Position numbers and translations under genes: made by a program
Origin: Bacteroidetes bacterium 46-16
Lineage (GTDB): Bacteria > Bacteroidota > Bacteroidia > Chitinophagales > Chitinophagaceae
Assembly: GCA_001897835.1 (NCBI GenBank)
Contig: MKUN01000025.1
Span: 21,930 to 85,929 of the forward strand
Length of the DNA: 64,000 bases
Direction of reading: 5' to 3'
Notes under the pieces: model-generated
What the model saw: the letters and a program-made list of their open reading frames with translations, nothing else
The model's database searches: none
Told to the model about the DNA's origin: nothing
Shown: positions 25,278 to 33,719 of the stretch, piece after piece
How positions within the stretch are numbered: position 1 is the first letter of the stretch
How the letters are laid out: each line of letters opens with the position of its first letter

Positions 25278-26663
25278 CTATACGGCCTTACTGAAGGCCT
25301 GTTCTTTCATGCACTGTTTCCGCTGCAGGTGCAGGTCGAATGCACTGCATATATTCCGCAAAAAACTATGCCCGATGTCCGTAACGCGAAGCCCTTCATG
25401 ATCAAAATGCAATAAGCCGTCCGCCTCCATTTCCTCCAGCTGCGGAAAACTGTATTCCTCAAGGATATGCATGTCCTGGGCAGCAAATCCTGTTTTTCCC
25501 ATACACATTACATCCAGTATATACCTGCGGAAGTGTTTATCTTCCTCATCAAGGAAATAGCCCCTGTGCACAGCAGGGAGGCCGCGTTCTACCTGCCTGT
25601 AATATTCATGCAATGTTTTCTCATTCTGGGCAAAAGCATTGCCGGTATCGCTTATCGCCGATACCCCCAGGCCCAATAGTATAGCACTTCGTTGCGTAGT
25701 ATATCCCATAAAGTTCCGGTGCAGCCGCTGCTCCTGCTGGGCCTTATACAATTCATCACCCGGCAGGGCAAAGTGGTCCATCCCTATATCACGATAACCA
25801 TGCTGCTCAAACAGTTCTTTGCCGGTACGGTACAGTTCCATCTTCAATTGCGCATCGGGCAGGTTGCGCTCATCAAAAAGCCGCTGGCCCCTGCTGGTCC
25901 AGGGCACATGAGCATAGCTGTAAAATGCCACCCGGTCGGGCCTCAGCGAGATGCTCTGCATTATGGTCCTTTCAATACTGTCTTTTGCCTGGAAGGGCAG
26001 GCCATATATCAGGTCAAAGTTTACGGAAGTAAAACCTGCATCCCGCGCATTTTCCATAGCTGCCTGCACCTGCTCAAAGGCTTGTATCCTGTTTATGGCC
26101 TGCTGCACTATAGGGTCATTATCCTGTACACCATAACTTATCCGCCTGAAGCCCAGCTTATACAGGGCTTCGAGTTGTTCAGCAGTTGTATTATTAGGGT
26201 GTCCTTCTATCCCAAATTCATATTCAGGGTGCAGCACACAATTGTCAATGATCCCCAACACCAGTTGCTCCAGGTGCTGCGGCGAAAAAAAGGTCGGTGT
26301 GCCGCCGCCAATATGCAGTTCACGCAGCAAAGGTTTTTCATGCATCATTTCGCGGTACAGCTCCCATTCTTTCAGTATGGCTGCTATATATGGCTGCTCT
26401 ACATTGTGGTTGGTGGTTATCTTTTTGTTGCAGCCGCAATAAGTGCACAACGATTCGCAAAATGGCAGGTGTAAGTACAAGGAAATACCTTGCCCGTTGC
26501 CTTTCCTGAACTGCTCCTGGAAGTTCAGTTCCCAGCGATCTGCATCAATGGCCCCGTCCCAGTATGGTACCGTGGGGTAACTGGTGTAGCGGGGCACGGG
26601 CACATTATATTTATTCAATAATTCTTGCTGAAGCATAAAAAAAGCTCTTTTGAGATCGGTCAA
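25278..26663 (-). CDS. hemN: Oxygen-independent coproporphyrinogen III oxidase
   Basis: A 461-residue radical-SAM enzyme that decarboxylates coproporphyrinogen III to protoporphyrinogen IX without oxygen. The cluster motif is LPFCESLCTYCGCNK, with cysteines at 69, 73, 76 and the HemN-specific fourth cysteine at 78. The LYLHLPFC lead-in and HIGGGTPTFFS are characteristic. A YxSYP element (PRYTSYPTVPYW) at the N-terminus separates true HemN from HemW, and the length (about 460) agrees. The start overlaps the SafE stop by four bases. As last gene of the cbb3 operon it would supply haem under low oxygen, when the oxygen-dependent enzyme fails. Confidence 0.94.
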   Translation of the reverse strand: MTDLKRAFFMLQQELLNKYNVPVPRYTSYPTVPYWDGAIDADRWELNFQEQFRKGNGQGISLYLHLPFCESLCTYCGCNKKITTNHNVEQPYIAAILKEWELYREMMHEKPLLRELHIGGGTPTFFSPQHLEQLVLGIIDNCVLHPEYEFGIEGHPNNTTAEQLEALYKLGFRRISYGVQDNDPIVQQAINRIQAFEQVQAAMENARDAGFTSVNFDLIYGLPFQAKDSIERTIMQSISLRPDRVAFYSYAHVPWTSRGQRLFDERNLPDAQLKMELYRTGKELFEQHGYRDIGMDHFALPGDELYKAQQEQRLHRNFMGYTTQRSAILLGLGVSAISDTGNAFAQNEKTLHEYYRQVERGLPAVHRGYFLDEEDKHFRRYILDVMCMGKTGFAAQDMHILEEYSFPQLEEMEADGLLHFDHEGLRVTDIGHSFLRNICSAFDLHLQRKQCMKEQAFSKAV

Positions 26664-27370
26664 TGTTTATGGCAACATGATGCTTTCACACTATGCTGGT
26701 TCACTTCGATTGCAGGGCTCAGGTAAGGGATACCAAGGTTCATGCCCCTTAATACGAACAGGCTGCCGAATACGAACAGGAAAACCGGCACCAGTCGCCT
26801 GAAATGATTTACCCGTACAAAACTCATCTTGTTCCTTAATACGGTTATACCCACCATCATGGGCACCGTACCGAGTCCGAACACGTACATCAGTTCCATA
26901 GCCTGTATAGTGCCCCCTGTTGTAATAGCCGCAGATAGTGCCATATACACCAGTCCGCAGGGCAGCAGTCCATTCAGGAAGCCTGCCATGAAAAGCGACC
27001 CTAAGCCTGGCTTAGCTATGAAATGCCCCAAATATTTACGCACATACCCTGTCCAGGGCAATACCACTTTTACCGAATTGCCGGGGAGGAACGACAGCAC
27101 CCCGGCAACCAGCAACAGCGCTCCCAGTCCTATGGAGATATACTGTTGCAGGTGTGGAGTAAACATATTGCTGAATGAATGCAGCACCATTGCCAGCAAT
27201 GCATAGGTCGTAATGCGCCCAAAATGATACAATGCGATCCCCGCAATTTTTTTAAAGCCCTGCAGGAACCGGAATGGCATCACCCACACTATGGGGCCGC
27301 ACATGCCTGCACAGTGCAGGCTGCCTGTAAAGCCCATCAACAACGCTATACTGAAACTGAAGGTGCTCAT
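26660..27370 (-). CDS. Sulfite exporter TauE/SafE family protein (cbb3-associated, CcoI-partner type)
   Basis: A 236-residue inner-membrane protein with six or so hydrophobic helices. The signature GFTGSLHCAGMCGPIV opens helix 1 and the second half has GFLNGLLPCGLVYMAL. The paired cysteines in HCAGMCG and the LPCG motif are those of the SafE-like subfamily linked to copper delivery for cbb3 oxidase. The C-terminus ends in HSVKASCCHKH, a Cys/His cluster that could bind copper. It overlaps ccoH (ATGA) upstream and hemN downstream by four bases. A role in copper handling for CcoN is inferred from this context. Confidence 0.88.
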   Translation of the reverse strand: MSTFSFSIALLMGFTGSLHCAGMCGPIVWVMPFRFLQGFKKIAGIALYHFGRITTYALLAMVLHSFSNMFTPHLQQYISIGLGALLLVAGVLSFLPGNSVKVVLPWTGYVRKYLGHFIAKPGLGSLFMAGFLNGLLPCGLVYMALSAAITTGGTIQAMELMYVFGLGTVPMMVGITVLRNKMSFVRVNHFRRLVPVFLFVFGSLFVLRGMNLGIPYLSPAIEVNQHSVKASCCHKH

Positions 27371-27810
27371 TTACTAAGATCTAAGCCCGATTCCTGGTAA
27401 TATTTCTTCCCATCTGCTTCCAGTTCTATCTTAACTGTATAATGCGTCTTTTGCAAAACAGCACGGGATACTTCCACATCACCGTTTACGGTATTAAGGG
27501 GCATTTCTTTGTCCCATGCTGCATGTACCGGCGAGTAAAAATGGATAGTGCCGGCCAGTTGCTTACCCTGTAGCTCTGCAGGCAGTTCTATACTTACCGC
27601 CTGTGCATTGGCGTGTACGCCTATTGGCTGCGATAGTGTTGACTGGTTCTTACCGGCATTGATTACGTCCTGGTATTTTATCTCGTCCGAATAATAGGTA
27701 TCCGATACCAGGTCGAAATGCTGGTGGGTACTGGCTACAACCATAGTGCCGATCAACAGCACAAAGCCCACATACAACATCGTTATTTTCACACCCCAAC
27801 TGATCTTCAT
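27367..27810 (-). CDS. ccoH: FixH/CcoH family cbb3 oxidase assembly protein
   Basis: A 147-residue protein with one N-terminal membrane anchor (ITMLYVGFVLLIGTMVVAS) and a periplasmic beta-rich domain. It matches FixH/CcoH by length, by DLVSDTYYSDEIKYQDVIN just after the anchor, and by the later IHFYSPVHAAWD strand. CcoH is needed for stability of the cbb3 oxidase and for its assembly with the copper ATPase CcoI. It follows ccoG after 27 bases and overlaps the SafE-like gene by four. Identification rests on pattern and position. Confidence 0.88.
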   Translation of the reverse strand: MKISWGVKITMLYVGFVLLIGTMVVASTHQHFDLVSDTYYSDEIKYQDVINAGKNQSTLSQPIGVHANAQAVSIELPAELQGKQLAGTIHFYSPVHAAWDKEMPLNTVNGDVEVSRAVLQKTHYTVKIELEADGKKYYQESGLDLSK

Positions 27811-27837
27811 GATCGTAAATTTTATTGGTTAAGGAAT

Positions 27838-29253
27838 TTAATTGCCTGTGAATGGCCCAAGGAAGGTGGTATTGACCGTTCTTATTTTTTCCTTGCCATC
27901 ATACACGGCTATTTTCAGTTGTGTCTTTCTTTTGGTCACAAATTTGTTATCCAGGTATATGAACATGGTACCGGTGGTATAACTGTCCCGGGGCACCAAC
28001 AATCTTGTTTCACCTACAAGACTAATGGTGCCATCAAAATTTTCGGGTTTAAAGCTCAGCTCCTTATTCTTGAAGGTTTTATTCAGCAGCTTGTAACTGT
28101 ACAGGTTACTGATCTTATTATTGGCCTGCTCCTGGTACAGTTGTCCCGGTGTGCGCAATATGTTCACGCCTACATCGGTACGGCTTGCCAGCAGGAACAC
28201 CTCAACACCCAGCAGCACGCACATCACCGCTGTATATGCCTTCATACGCCCGGTAAAGCGCATTTTCTTATTATTGGCTATGTTCTCTTCCGATGCATAC
28301 CGGATCAGCCCCGTGGGCAGGCCTACGGCATTCATCATCTTATCGCAGGCATCTATGCAGGCCGTGCAGTTCACACATTCCAGTTGGGTGCCATTACGTA
28401 TATCTATGCCTGTGGGGCATACTTTTACACATTGTGCACAGTCTATGCAGTCGCCTATTGTACGCTCTTCGTTCTTTTTGAATTTTCCTCTTTGCTCACC
28501 GCGTTTATAATCATAGGCGACCACGATCGAGTTGCGGTCGAGCAGTACGCCCTGCATACGGCCATATGGGCATATTACAGTACATACCTGTTCTCTGAGC
28601 CAGGAATAAACGAAAAAGAATACCGTGGTAAATGTGCATAGCGAAGTGAATGTACCCAGGTGCTGGCCCAGCGGTTCACTGATCATCTTCTCCAGTTCAT
28701 CTATACCTATGATATAGGCCAGGAAAGTATTGGCGATGATAAAACTGATGAGCCAGAAGGCGGTCCACTTGGCCAGCTTTTTAGTTACTTTTTCGGTGTT
28801 CCATGGCCCATGCTTCAGCATCTTTTGTTTAGCCGCATCTCCCTCTATAAGGTATTCCACTTTACGGAACACCATCTCCATAAATATGGTCTGCGGGCAG
28901 GCCCACCCACAGAATATACGACCAAATACTACCGTGAACAGGGCTACGAATACGATGAAGATGATCATACCCAGCCCGAAGATGAAGAAGTCCTGCGGCC
29001 AGAATATTTGCCCGAAAAGGATGAACTTACGTTCCAGTATATTCAACAGGAACAATGGGTGCCCTTCGTACTTGATAAAGGGCAGGGCAAAGAACACGGC
29101 CAGGTAAAGTATGCTTACCCATGTGCGGGCATTATACAGTTTTCCATGCGGTTTCTGCGGGAACATCCATACGCGCTTACCCTGTTTGTCTACAGTAGCT
29201 ACATTATCCCGGAATGTATTTACATCCTGTTTCTCTGAGGCCTGGCTATTCAT
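27838..29253 (-). CDS. ccoG: Cytochrome c oxidase accessory protein CcoG
   Basis: A 471-residue membrane ferredoxin. About five helices are followed by two 4Fe-4S motifs: CIDCAQCVKVCP and CVNCTACIDACD. An FGRIFCGWACPQT motif occurs in the N-terminal membrane part, and a C-terminal periplasmic Ig-like region starts near TRTDVGVNILRTPGQLYQ. CcoG (RdxA/FixG) reduces Cu(II) to Cu(I) during cbb3 oxidase assembly. The length matches the family. It begins eight bases after ccoP, within the same operon. Confidence 0.94.
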   Translation of the reverse strand: MNSQASEKQDVNTFRDNVATVDKQGKRVWMFPQKPHGKLYNARTWVSILYLAVFFALPFIKYEGHPLFLLNILERKFILFGQIFWPQDFFIFGLGMIIFIVFVALFTVVFGRIFCGWACPQTIFMEMVFRKVEYLIEGDAAKQKMLKHGPWNTEKVTKKLAKWTAFWLISFIIANTFLAYIIGIDELEKMISEPLGQHLGTFTSLCTFTTVFFFVYSWLREQVCTVICPYGRMQGVLLDRNSIVVAYDYKRGEQRGKFKKNEERTIGDCIDCAQCVKVCPTGIDIRNGTQLECVNCTACIDACDKMMNAVGLPTGLIRYASEENIANNKKMRFTGRMKAYTAVMCVLLGVEVFLLASRTDVGVNILRTPGQLYQEQANNKISNLYSYKLLNKTFKNKELSFKPENFDGTISLVGETRLLVPRDSYTTGTMFIYLDNKFVTKRKTQLKIAVYDGKEKIRTVNTTFLGPFTGN

Positions 29254-29260
29254 ATCTTTC

Positions 29261-30439
29261 CTAATTTACTGCCACACTTTTGGCTTTGCTGCTGTCAGCT
29301 TCCCCATTTGCCGGTGCGGCACTATCCTGTTCTATATATAGTTCCCCTTGTTTATCCTTCGGTGCAGCGGGTTTGGTACCGTGCAGCGATTTAACATAAC
29401 TTGCCAGTTGGGCTATCTGCTTTGGCGAGTAATCGTCTTTCCAGCTCTTCATGCCCTTATCCTGCCAGCCGTATTTTATCGATTTAAAGATGTCTTTGAT
29501 ACCACCACCATGCAGCCAGTAATCATCGGTAAGATTAGGCCCTACACCTCCGCCACCGTCTTTGGCATGGCAGGCAAAACAAACGGTCTGGAATATCTGC
29601 TCACCTGCCGACAGGTCTGAAGCTGTTGTAAGTACCGTGACCGTATTCTCATCCACATTATTAGCCGATTTGGCCAGGTAGGCGGCCTTTTCCTCCTCTG
29701 CTTTTTGCATTTCTGCCACATACTCATCATGCGAGCTGGGCCCGGTACCGGATATATGAAAACGGTATAGGTAAATGCATGCAAATACTATGGTAACATA
29801 GAAACCATACTTCCACCACGGCGGCAGGCTGTTGTCCAGCTCGCGTATGCCATCGTAATTGTGGTCCAGCATGATATCCTGCTCTTTCTCTATAGGCACC
29901 ACGTTATTGAAACGGTCCCAGAATGCAGCGCGTGCTTTTATTTTAGCTGCTTTGGTCGGTACCGGCCTGTTGCTGATGAGCCGGGCCATGCTCCTGATAT
30001 AGAAGGCAAGACCTATCACAATGAGCAGCTCAAGCGCTATCACACTTACCAGCCAGTAAAAATCGGTATTGGCCACACCGCTTATATAAGGTGCCGTATA
30101 CGTACTCACTGTACTGTCTGCATCAGCAGCAAATGCGTGGAACGATGGCAGGCTCAGCGCTATCAGCAGCAAAATGACCTTGGCTGCATTATTATTTTCC
30201 TTCTTTGCCTTTTCGGCACGCATCTTATCGCGGTACACAAGCGTGAGCTGGCTCAGCACATTGGCCAGCACACCTATTGCAAAAACCAGTATGAACATCA
30301 GGCTCACCAGGCTTATCAGCCCGGCGTTGAATGTATTACCGGCCTTGTCGCCTGCCGCAGCTTCCGCCGCCCCGGCCATCCCGGGCAATAACAGCAGTAT
30401 CATAACAGGCAGGGAAATTTTATTGAGATTTTTACGCAT
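29261..30439 (-). CDS. ccoP: cbb3-type cytochrome c oxidase subunit CcoP (single haem)
   Basis: A 392-residue subunit that feeds electrons to CcoN. It carries a signal-like N-terminus (SLPVMILLLLPGMAGAA), two or three further hydrophobic segments, and the CcoP N-terminal domain (YDGIRELDNSLPPWWKYGFY). There is one class I cytochrome c domain with the haem motif CFACHAKDGGG. The distal methionine is probably in KSWKDDYSPKQIAQLASYVKS. Proteobacterial CcoP has two haem motifs; only one CxxCH is present here, as is usual in Bacteroidota. The C-terminus is low-complexity (KDKQGELYIEQDSAAPANGE). It starts two bases after ccoQ. Confidence 0.93.
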   Translation of the reverse strand: MRKNLNKISLPVMILLLLPGMAGAAEAAAGDKAGNTFNAGLISLVSLMFILVFAIGVLANVLSQLTLVYRDKMRAEKAKKENNNAAKVILLLIALSLPSFHAFAADADSTVSTYTAPYISGVANTDFYWLVSVIALELLIVIGLAFYIRSMARLISNRPVPTKAAKIKARAAFWDRFNNVVPIEKEQDIMLDHNYDGIRELDNSLPPWWKYGFYVTIVFACIYLYRFHISGTGPSSHDEYVAEMQKAEEEKAAYLAKSANNVDENTVTVLTTASDLSAGEQIFQTVCFACHAKDGGGGVGPNLTDDYWLHGGGIKDIFKSIKYGWQDKGMKSWKDDYSPKQIAQLASYVKSLHGTKPAAPKDKQGELYIEQDSAAPANGEADSSKAKSVAVN

Positions 30440-30441
30440 AG

Positions 30442-30639
30442 TTATGCTGTTTTATTATGACCGTTGTTTTCGTTTTCGTTACCGTTAAATGGGATCTGTT
30501 TCATGGCATCTATATAAGTCTTGTCGGCCCTGAAGGCCCATATACTGAGTGCCGAGAAAAAAAGGAAGAATATCAGCAGCGATGTAAGCGGGTATATACC
30601 TACACCTGTTATTGTTTCTAGATAATGGATGAATTTCAT
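30442..30639 (-). CDS. ccoQ: CcoQ-like small cbb3 oxidase subunit
   Basis: A 65-residue protein with one membrane helix (IYPLTSLLIFFLFFSALSIW) followed by a charged tail. Length, topology and position between ccoNO and ccoP match CcoQ/FixQ, which stabilises the oxidase. Sequence conservation in this family is too weak for a firm match on sequence alone; the call rests on synteny. Confidence 0.75.
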   Translation of the reverse strand: MKFIHYLETITGVGIYPLTSLLIFFLFFSALSIWAFRADKTYIDAMKQIPFNGNENENNGHNKTA

Positions 30640-30660
30640 ATCCCTCGTTTTTTAAGAATT

Positions 30661-32844
30661 TTAATTATTGTTTGCCGTTTTCTGTTCCAGTTTAATATCT
30701 GTTCCCAGCCTTTGCAGGTAGGCGATCACAGCTATGATTTCACGGTCGCTCTTCGTTTTGATATTGTCTTTCGCAAGATTTGCTGCTATAGCATCTGCCT
30801 GCTTCAGCAGGTCACTGTTCGCCTGCCGGTCATAACCTTCAGGATAAGGCACGCCCAGCGTCTGCATCGCCCTGATCTTGGCCGGCGTTATCGCTGTGTC
30901 TATCTTATTGTCAAACAGCCACTGGTAATTGGGCATGATAGATCCCGGCGACATACTGGTAGGCTCATACATATGGTTAAAGTGCCAGCTATCGGGATAT
31001 TTACCGCCTTCGCGTGCCAGGTCGGGGCCTGTGCGCTTACTGCCCCACTGGAAGGGATGATCATACACGAATTCACCGGCTTTGGAGTATTCGCCATAGC
31101 GTGCCACCTCGCTGCGGAAGGGCCTTATCATCTGGCTATGGCAGTTATAGCAGCCTTCGCGCACATATATGTCACGCCCCTGCAGTTCCAGTGGTGTATA
31201 TGGCTTCACGCTGCTTATGGTCGGTATGTTCGATTTCACCATGAAGGTGGGTATCATTTCTACCAGGCCACCTATGCCCACTACGATAAGGCTCAGCACC
31301 AGCATCTGTACCGGGCGGCGTTCTATCCACCTGTGCCAGTGTGCTTTGCCATGTGGCACATATACTTTTGCAAGCGGTGCTGCTTCGGCAGCCTCTTCAT
31401 CCACGGCCTTGCCGCTTCGTATGGTCTTCCACAAGTTATAGCCCATCATCAGGGCACCTATCAGGTACAGTGTGCCACCTATGCCGCGCATGGCATAGAA
31501 GGGGCGCATTTGCTGCACTGTCTCTATGAACTGGTATTTCAGTTGTCCTTCGGGAGTAAATTCTTTCCAGGCAAGGCTCTGCATGAAACCTGCCCAGTAC
31601 ATCGGCACCACATAGAAGATGATACCCAGCGTACCGATCCAGAAGTGCCAGTTGGCCAGCTTTTGCGAGTACAGGTCAGTGCGGAATATCCGCGGTATCA
31701 GCCAGTACAGCACGCCAAATGTCAGGAAGCCGTTCCAGCCCAGCGCGCCCACATGCACGTGCGCAATGGTCCAGTCGGTAAAGTGGCTGATGGCGTTCAC
31801 ACTCTTCAGGCTCAGCATTGGCCCTTCAAAAGTGGCCATACCATACGCCGTTACCGCCACTACCATAAATTTGAGCACCACATCCTCGCGTACCTTATCC
31901 CATGCACCGCGCAGGGTCAGCAGGCCGTTCAGCATACCACCCCACGATGGCGCTATCAGCATGATCGAGAACACCGTGCCCAGCGACTGGGCCCAGTCGG
32001 GCAGCGCAGTATATAGCAAGTGGTGCGGGCCCGCCCATATATACAGGAATATCAGCGCCCAGAAGTGTATGATCGAAAGCTTGTAAGAATATACCGGCCT
32101 GTTGGCTGCCTTCGGCAGGAAGTAATACATCAGGCCCAGGTAAGGTGTGGTCAGGAAGAAGGCTACCGCATTGTGCCCGTACCACCACTGCACCAGTGCG
32201 TCCTGCACACCGGCATACCATGAGTATGATTTCATCCAGGAGTAAGGCAGTTCCATCGAGTTCACGATATGCAGCATGGCCACCGTCACCCATGTGGCTA
32301 TATAGAACCATATGGCCACGTAGAGATGCCTTTCGCGCCTTTTGATGATGGTACCGAACATATTGATACCGAATATTACCCATACCAGTGTAATGAGGAT
32401 ATCTATCGGCCATTCCAGCTCGGCATATTCTTTACCGGTGGTATAGCCTGCCAGCAGGGTCACCGCTGCACTTACAATGATCAGTTGCCAGCCCCAGAAA
32501 TGCAGTTTGCTCAGCAGGTTGCTGAACATACGGGCCTTGGTAAGGCGTTGCAGCGAGTAATAGACACCCATAAAGATGCCATTACCCACAAAGGCAAAGA
32601 TCACGGCATTGGTATGCACCGGCCTTACACGGCCGAAGGTAGTAGCGGCCATACCCATGTTCAGGTTGGGGAAGACCAGTTCGAATGCGGCGAACAAGCC
32701 GGCCAGCATACCCACGATCCCCCAAAACACCGTGGCATAGGCAAACATCTTTACGATCTTGTTATCGTAATAGAATTTTTCCATTTGCACTGCCGGCATT
32801 GAGGCATCCTGTTCAAATTGCTCGGAATGTGAGATAGTACTCAT
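30661..32844 (-). CDS. ccoNO: Fused cbb3-type cytochrome c oxidase subunits I and II (CcoNO)
   Basis: A 727-residue fusion, typical of Bacteroidota. Residues about 20-480 are the twelve-helix CcoN core with the haem- and copper-ligand histidines. Recognisable pieces are GRVRPVHTNAVIFAFVGNG, WWYGHNAVAFFLTTPYLG and DWTIAHVHVGALGWNG. After a loop and one anchor helix, residues about 540-720 are CcoO, the membrane-anchored monohaem cytochrome c with motif GCYNCHSQMIRP and a later SPGSIMPNY that supplies the distal methionine. The oxidase reduces oxygen to water with high affinity, pumping protons. It lies 11 bases after ccoS, in a single operon with the assembly genes. Confidence 0.96.
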   Translation of the reverse strand: MSTISHSEQFEQDASMPAVQMEKFYYDNKIVKMFAYATVFWGIVGMLAGLFAAFELVFPNLNMGMAATTFGRVRPVHTNAVIFAFVGNGIFMGVYYSLQRLTKARMFSNLLSKLHFWGWQLIIVSAAVTLLAGYTTGKEYAELEWPIDILITLVWVIFGINMFGTIIKRRERHLYVAIWFYIATWVTVAMLHIVNSMELPYSWMKSYSWYAGVQDALVQWWYGHNAVAFFLTTPYLGLMYYFLPKAANRPVYSYKLSIIHFWALIFLYIWAGPHHLLYTALPDWAQSLGTVFSIMLIAPSWGGMLNGLLTLRGAWDKVREDVVLKFMVVAVTAYGMATFEGPMLSLKSVNAISHFTDWTIAHVHVGALGWNGFLTFGVLYWLIPRIFRTDLYSQKLANWHFWIGTLGIIFYVVPMYWAGFMQSLAWKEFTPEGQLKYQFIETVQQMRPFYAMRGIGGTLYLIGALMMGYNLWKTIRSGKAVDEEAAEAAPLAKVYVPHGKAHWHRWIERRPVQMLVLSLIVVGIGGLVEMIPTFMVKSNIPTISSVKPYTPLELQGRDIYVREGCYNCHSQMIRPFRSEVARYGEYSKAGEFVYDHPFQWGSKRTGPDLAREGGKYPDSWHFNHMYEPTSMSPGSIMPNYQWLFDNKIDTAITPAKIRAMQTLGVPYPEGYDRQANSDLLKQADAIAANLAKDNIKTKSDREIIAVIAYLQRLGTDIKLEQKTANNN

Positions 32845-32855
32845 GTATTGAATCT

Positions 32856-33020
32856 TTAAGATTGTTGGTTTAATTCATTGTTATTATCGTCATATAGCAT
32901 GCGCATGGCAGCACCTTCCCTGTCCTCGTACTGGTTGTTCTTTACACTCCAGATAAATGCAAGCAGGAATGATGCTGCCACCACTATACTTGCTATTACC
33001 AAAACGAAGAGTGCACTCAT
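32856..33020 (-). CDS. ccoS: cbb3-type cytochrome oxidase assembly protein CcoS
   Basis: A 54-residue gene. It starts at ATG 33020 and ends TAA at 32856-32858. It encodes MSALFVLVIASIVVAASF, then LLAFIWSVKNNQYEDREG, then AAMRMLYDDN and a polar tail. One N-terminal helix followed by SxxxxQYxDxEG is the diagnostic CcoS pattern. CcoS is required for insertion of haem and copper into the cbb3 oxidase. As the first gene of the operon it is 11 bases from ccoNO. A TGA-N6-TCA palindrome lies 67 bases upstream. Confidence 0.92.
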   Translation of the reverse strand: MSALFVLVIASIVVAASFLLAFIWSVKNNQYEDREGAAMRMLYDDNNNELNQQS

Positions 33021-33086
33021 GCTTTAAAATTTCTGTAAAACTATCGTGGCGATCAGCGGCATATTATGACTATGCTCAGGGCAAAT

Positions 33087-33102
33087 GATGATCTAAGTCA
33101 TC
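33087..33102. promoter_or_regulatory. Candidate Crp/Fnr-family operator upstream of the cbb3 operon
   Basis: A perfect inverted repeat GATGA-TCTAAG-TCATC centred 74 bases before the ccoS start. The core spacing TGA-N6-TCA is that of Crp (TGTGA-N6-TCACA) and Fnr (TTGAT-N4-ATCAA) sites. A weak -7-like TAGTTTTA lies about 50 bases closer to the gene on the minus strand. The protein partner is inferred; the nearest candidate is the receiver-Crp/Fnr regulator encoded at 23484. Confidence 0.5.
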
Positions 33103-33182
33103 GTTTTTATTTTCATGGGGAAAACGAATTACCGGCCAGGCCCATTTCCCGGAAATAAACGTATGCGCGGCCCCCGTTTACT

Positions 33183-33704
33183 TGACCAGCCCCTTATGGG
33201 CCACCTGTTTATAGCCCCTGCAACTGCCATCACATATAAGCTCCGCAGAAGGAACTTCGCACATCACCTCGCCTCACCTCTCTGCCACAATTTGACCAGC
33301 CCCTTAGGGGGCCACCTGTTCATAGCCCCCCAGCTACCATCACACATAAGCTCCGCAGAAGGGGCTTTCACACATCACCTCGTCCTAACCTCTCTGCCAC
33401 GATCTGGTAGCCCCTTAGGAGCCACCTGTTTATAGCCTCCGCTATTACCATCACATATAAGCTCCGCAGAAGGAACTTCACACATCACCTCGCCCTCACC
33501 TCTGCCACGATCTGGTAGCTCCTTAGGAGCCACCTATTCATAGTCCCGTAGCTACCGTCACATATAAGTTCCGCAGAAGGGGCTTTCACACATCACCTCG
33601 TCCTAACCTCTATGCCACGATCTGGTAGCCCCTTAGGGGCCACCTGTTTATAGCCTCCGCAGCTGCCGTCACATATGAGCTCCGTAGGAGCGGCCTGTAT
33701 TTAC
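33183..33704. repeat. Five-copy tandem array of a 110-bp REP-like repeat
   Basis: Units begin at 33183, 33293, 33405, 33513 and 33623 (periods 110, 112, 108, 110); the last is cut short near 33704. Each unit contains a palindrome of the form CCCCTTAGGGG, then CACCTGTTTATAGCC, then a second region AAGCTCCGCAGAAGG. In the last unit that region is the fuller palindrome GCTCCGTAGGAGC. This fills the roughly 0.7-kb gap between ccoS and ccoI. Open frames here are repeat translations, not genes. It belongs to the same family as 24588-24780. Confidence 0.9.
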
Positions 33705-33719
33705 ATTATGAGATATACC

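Noticed and set aside
30625..32016. 463-codon open frame antisense to ccoNO, and a similar 384-codon frame (22524-23678) antisense to the kinase gene
   Set aside because: Both arise from codon bias on the opposite strand; the His/Cys/Tyr-rich translations match nothing, while the sense genes are certain.
33115..33435. 106-codon plus-strand frame in the ccoI-ccoS gap
   Set aside because: It is a translation of the 110-bp repeat units with no start signal or family match.
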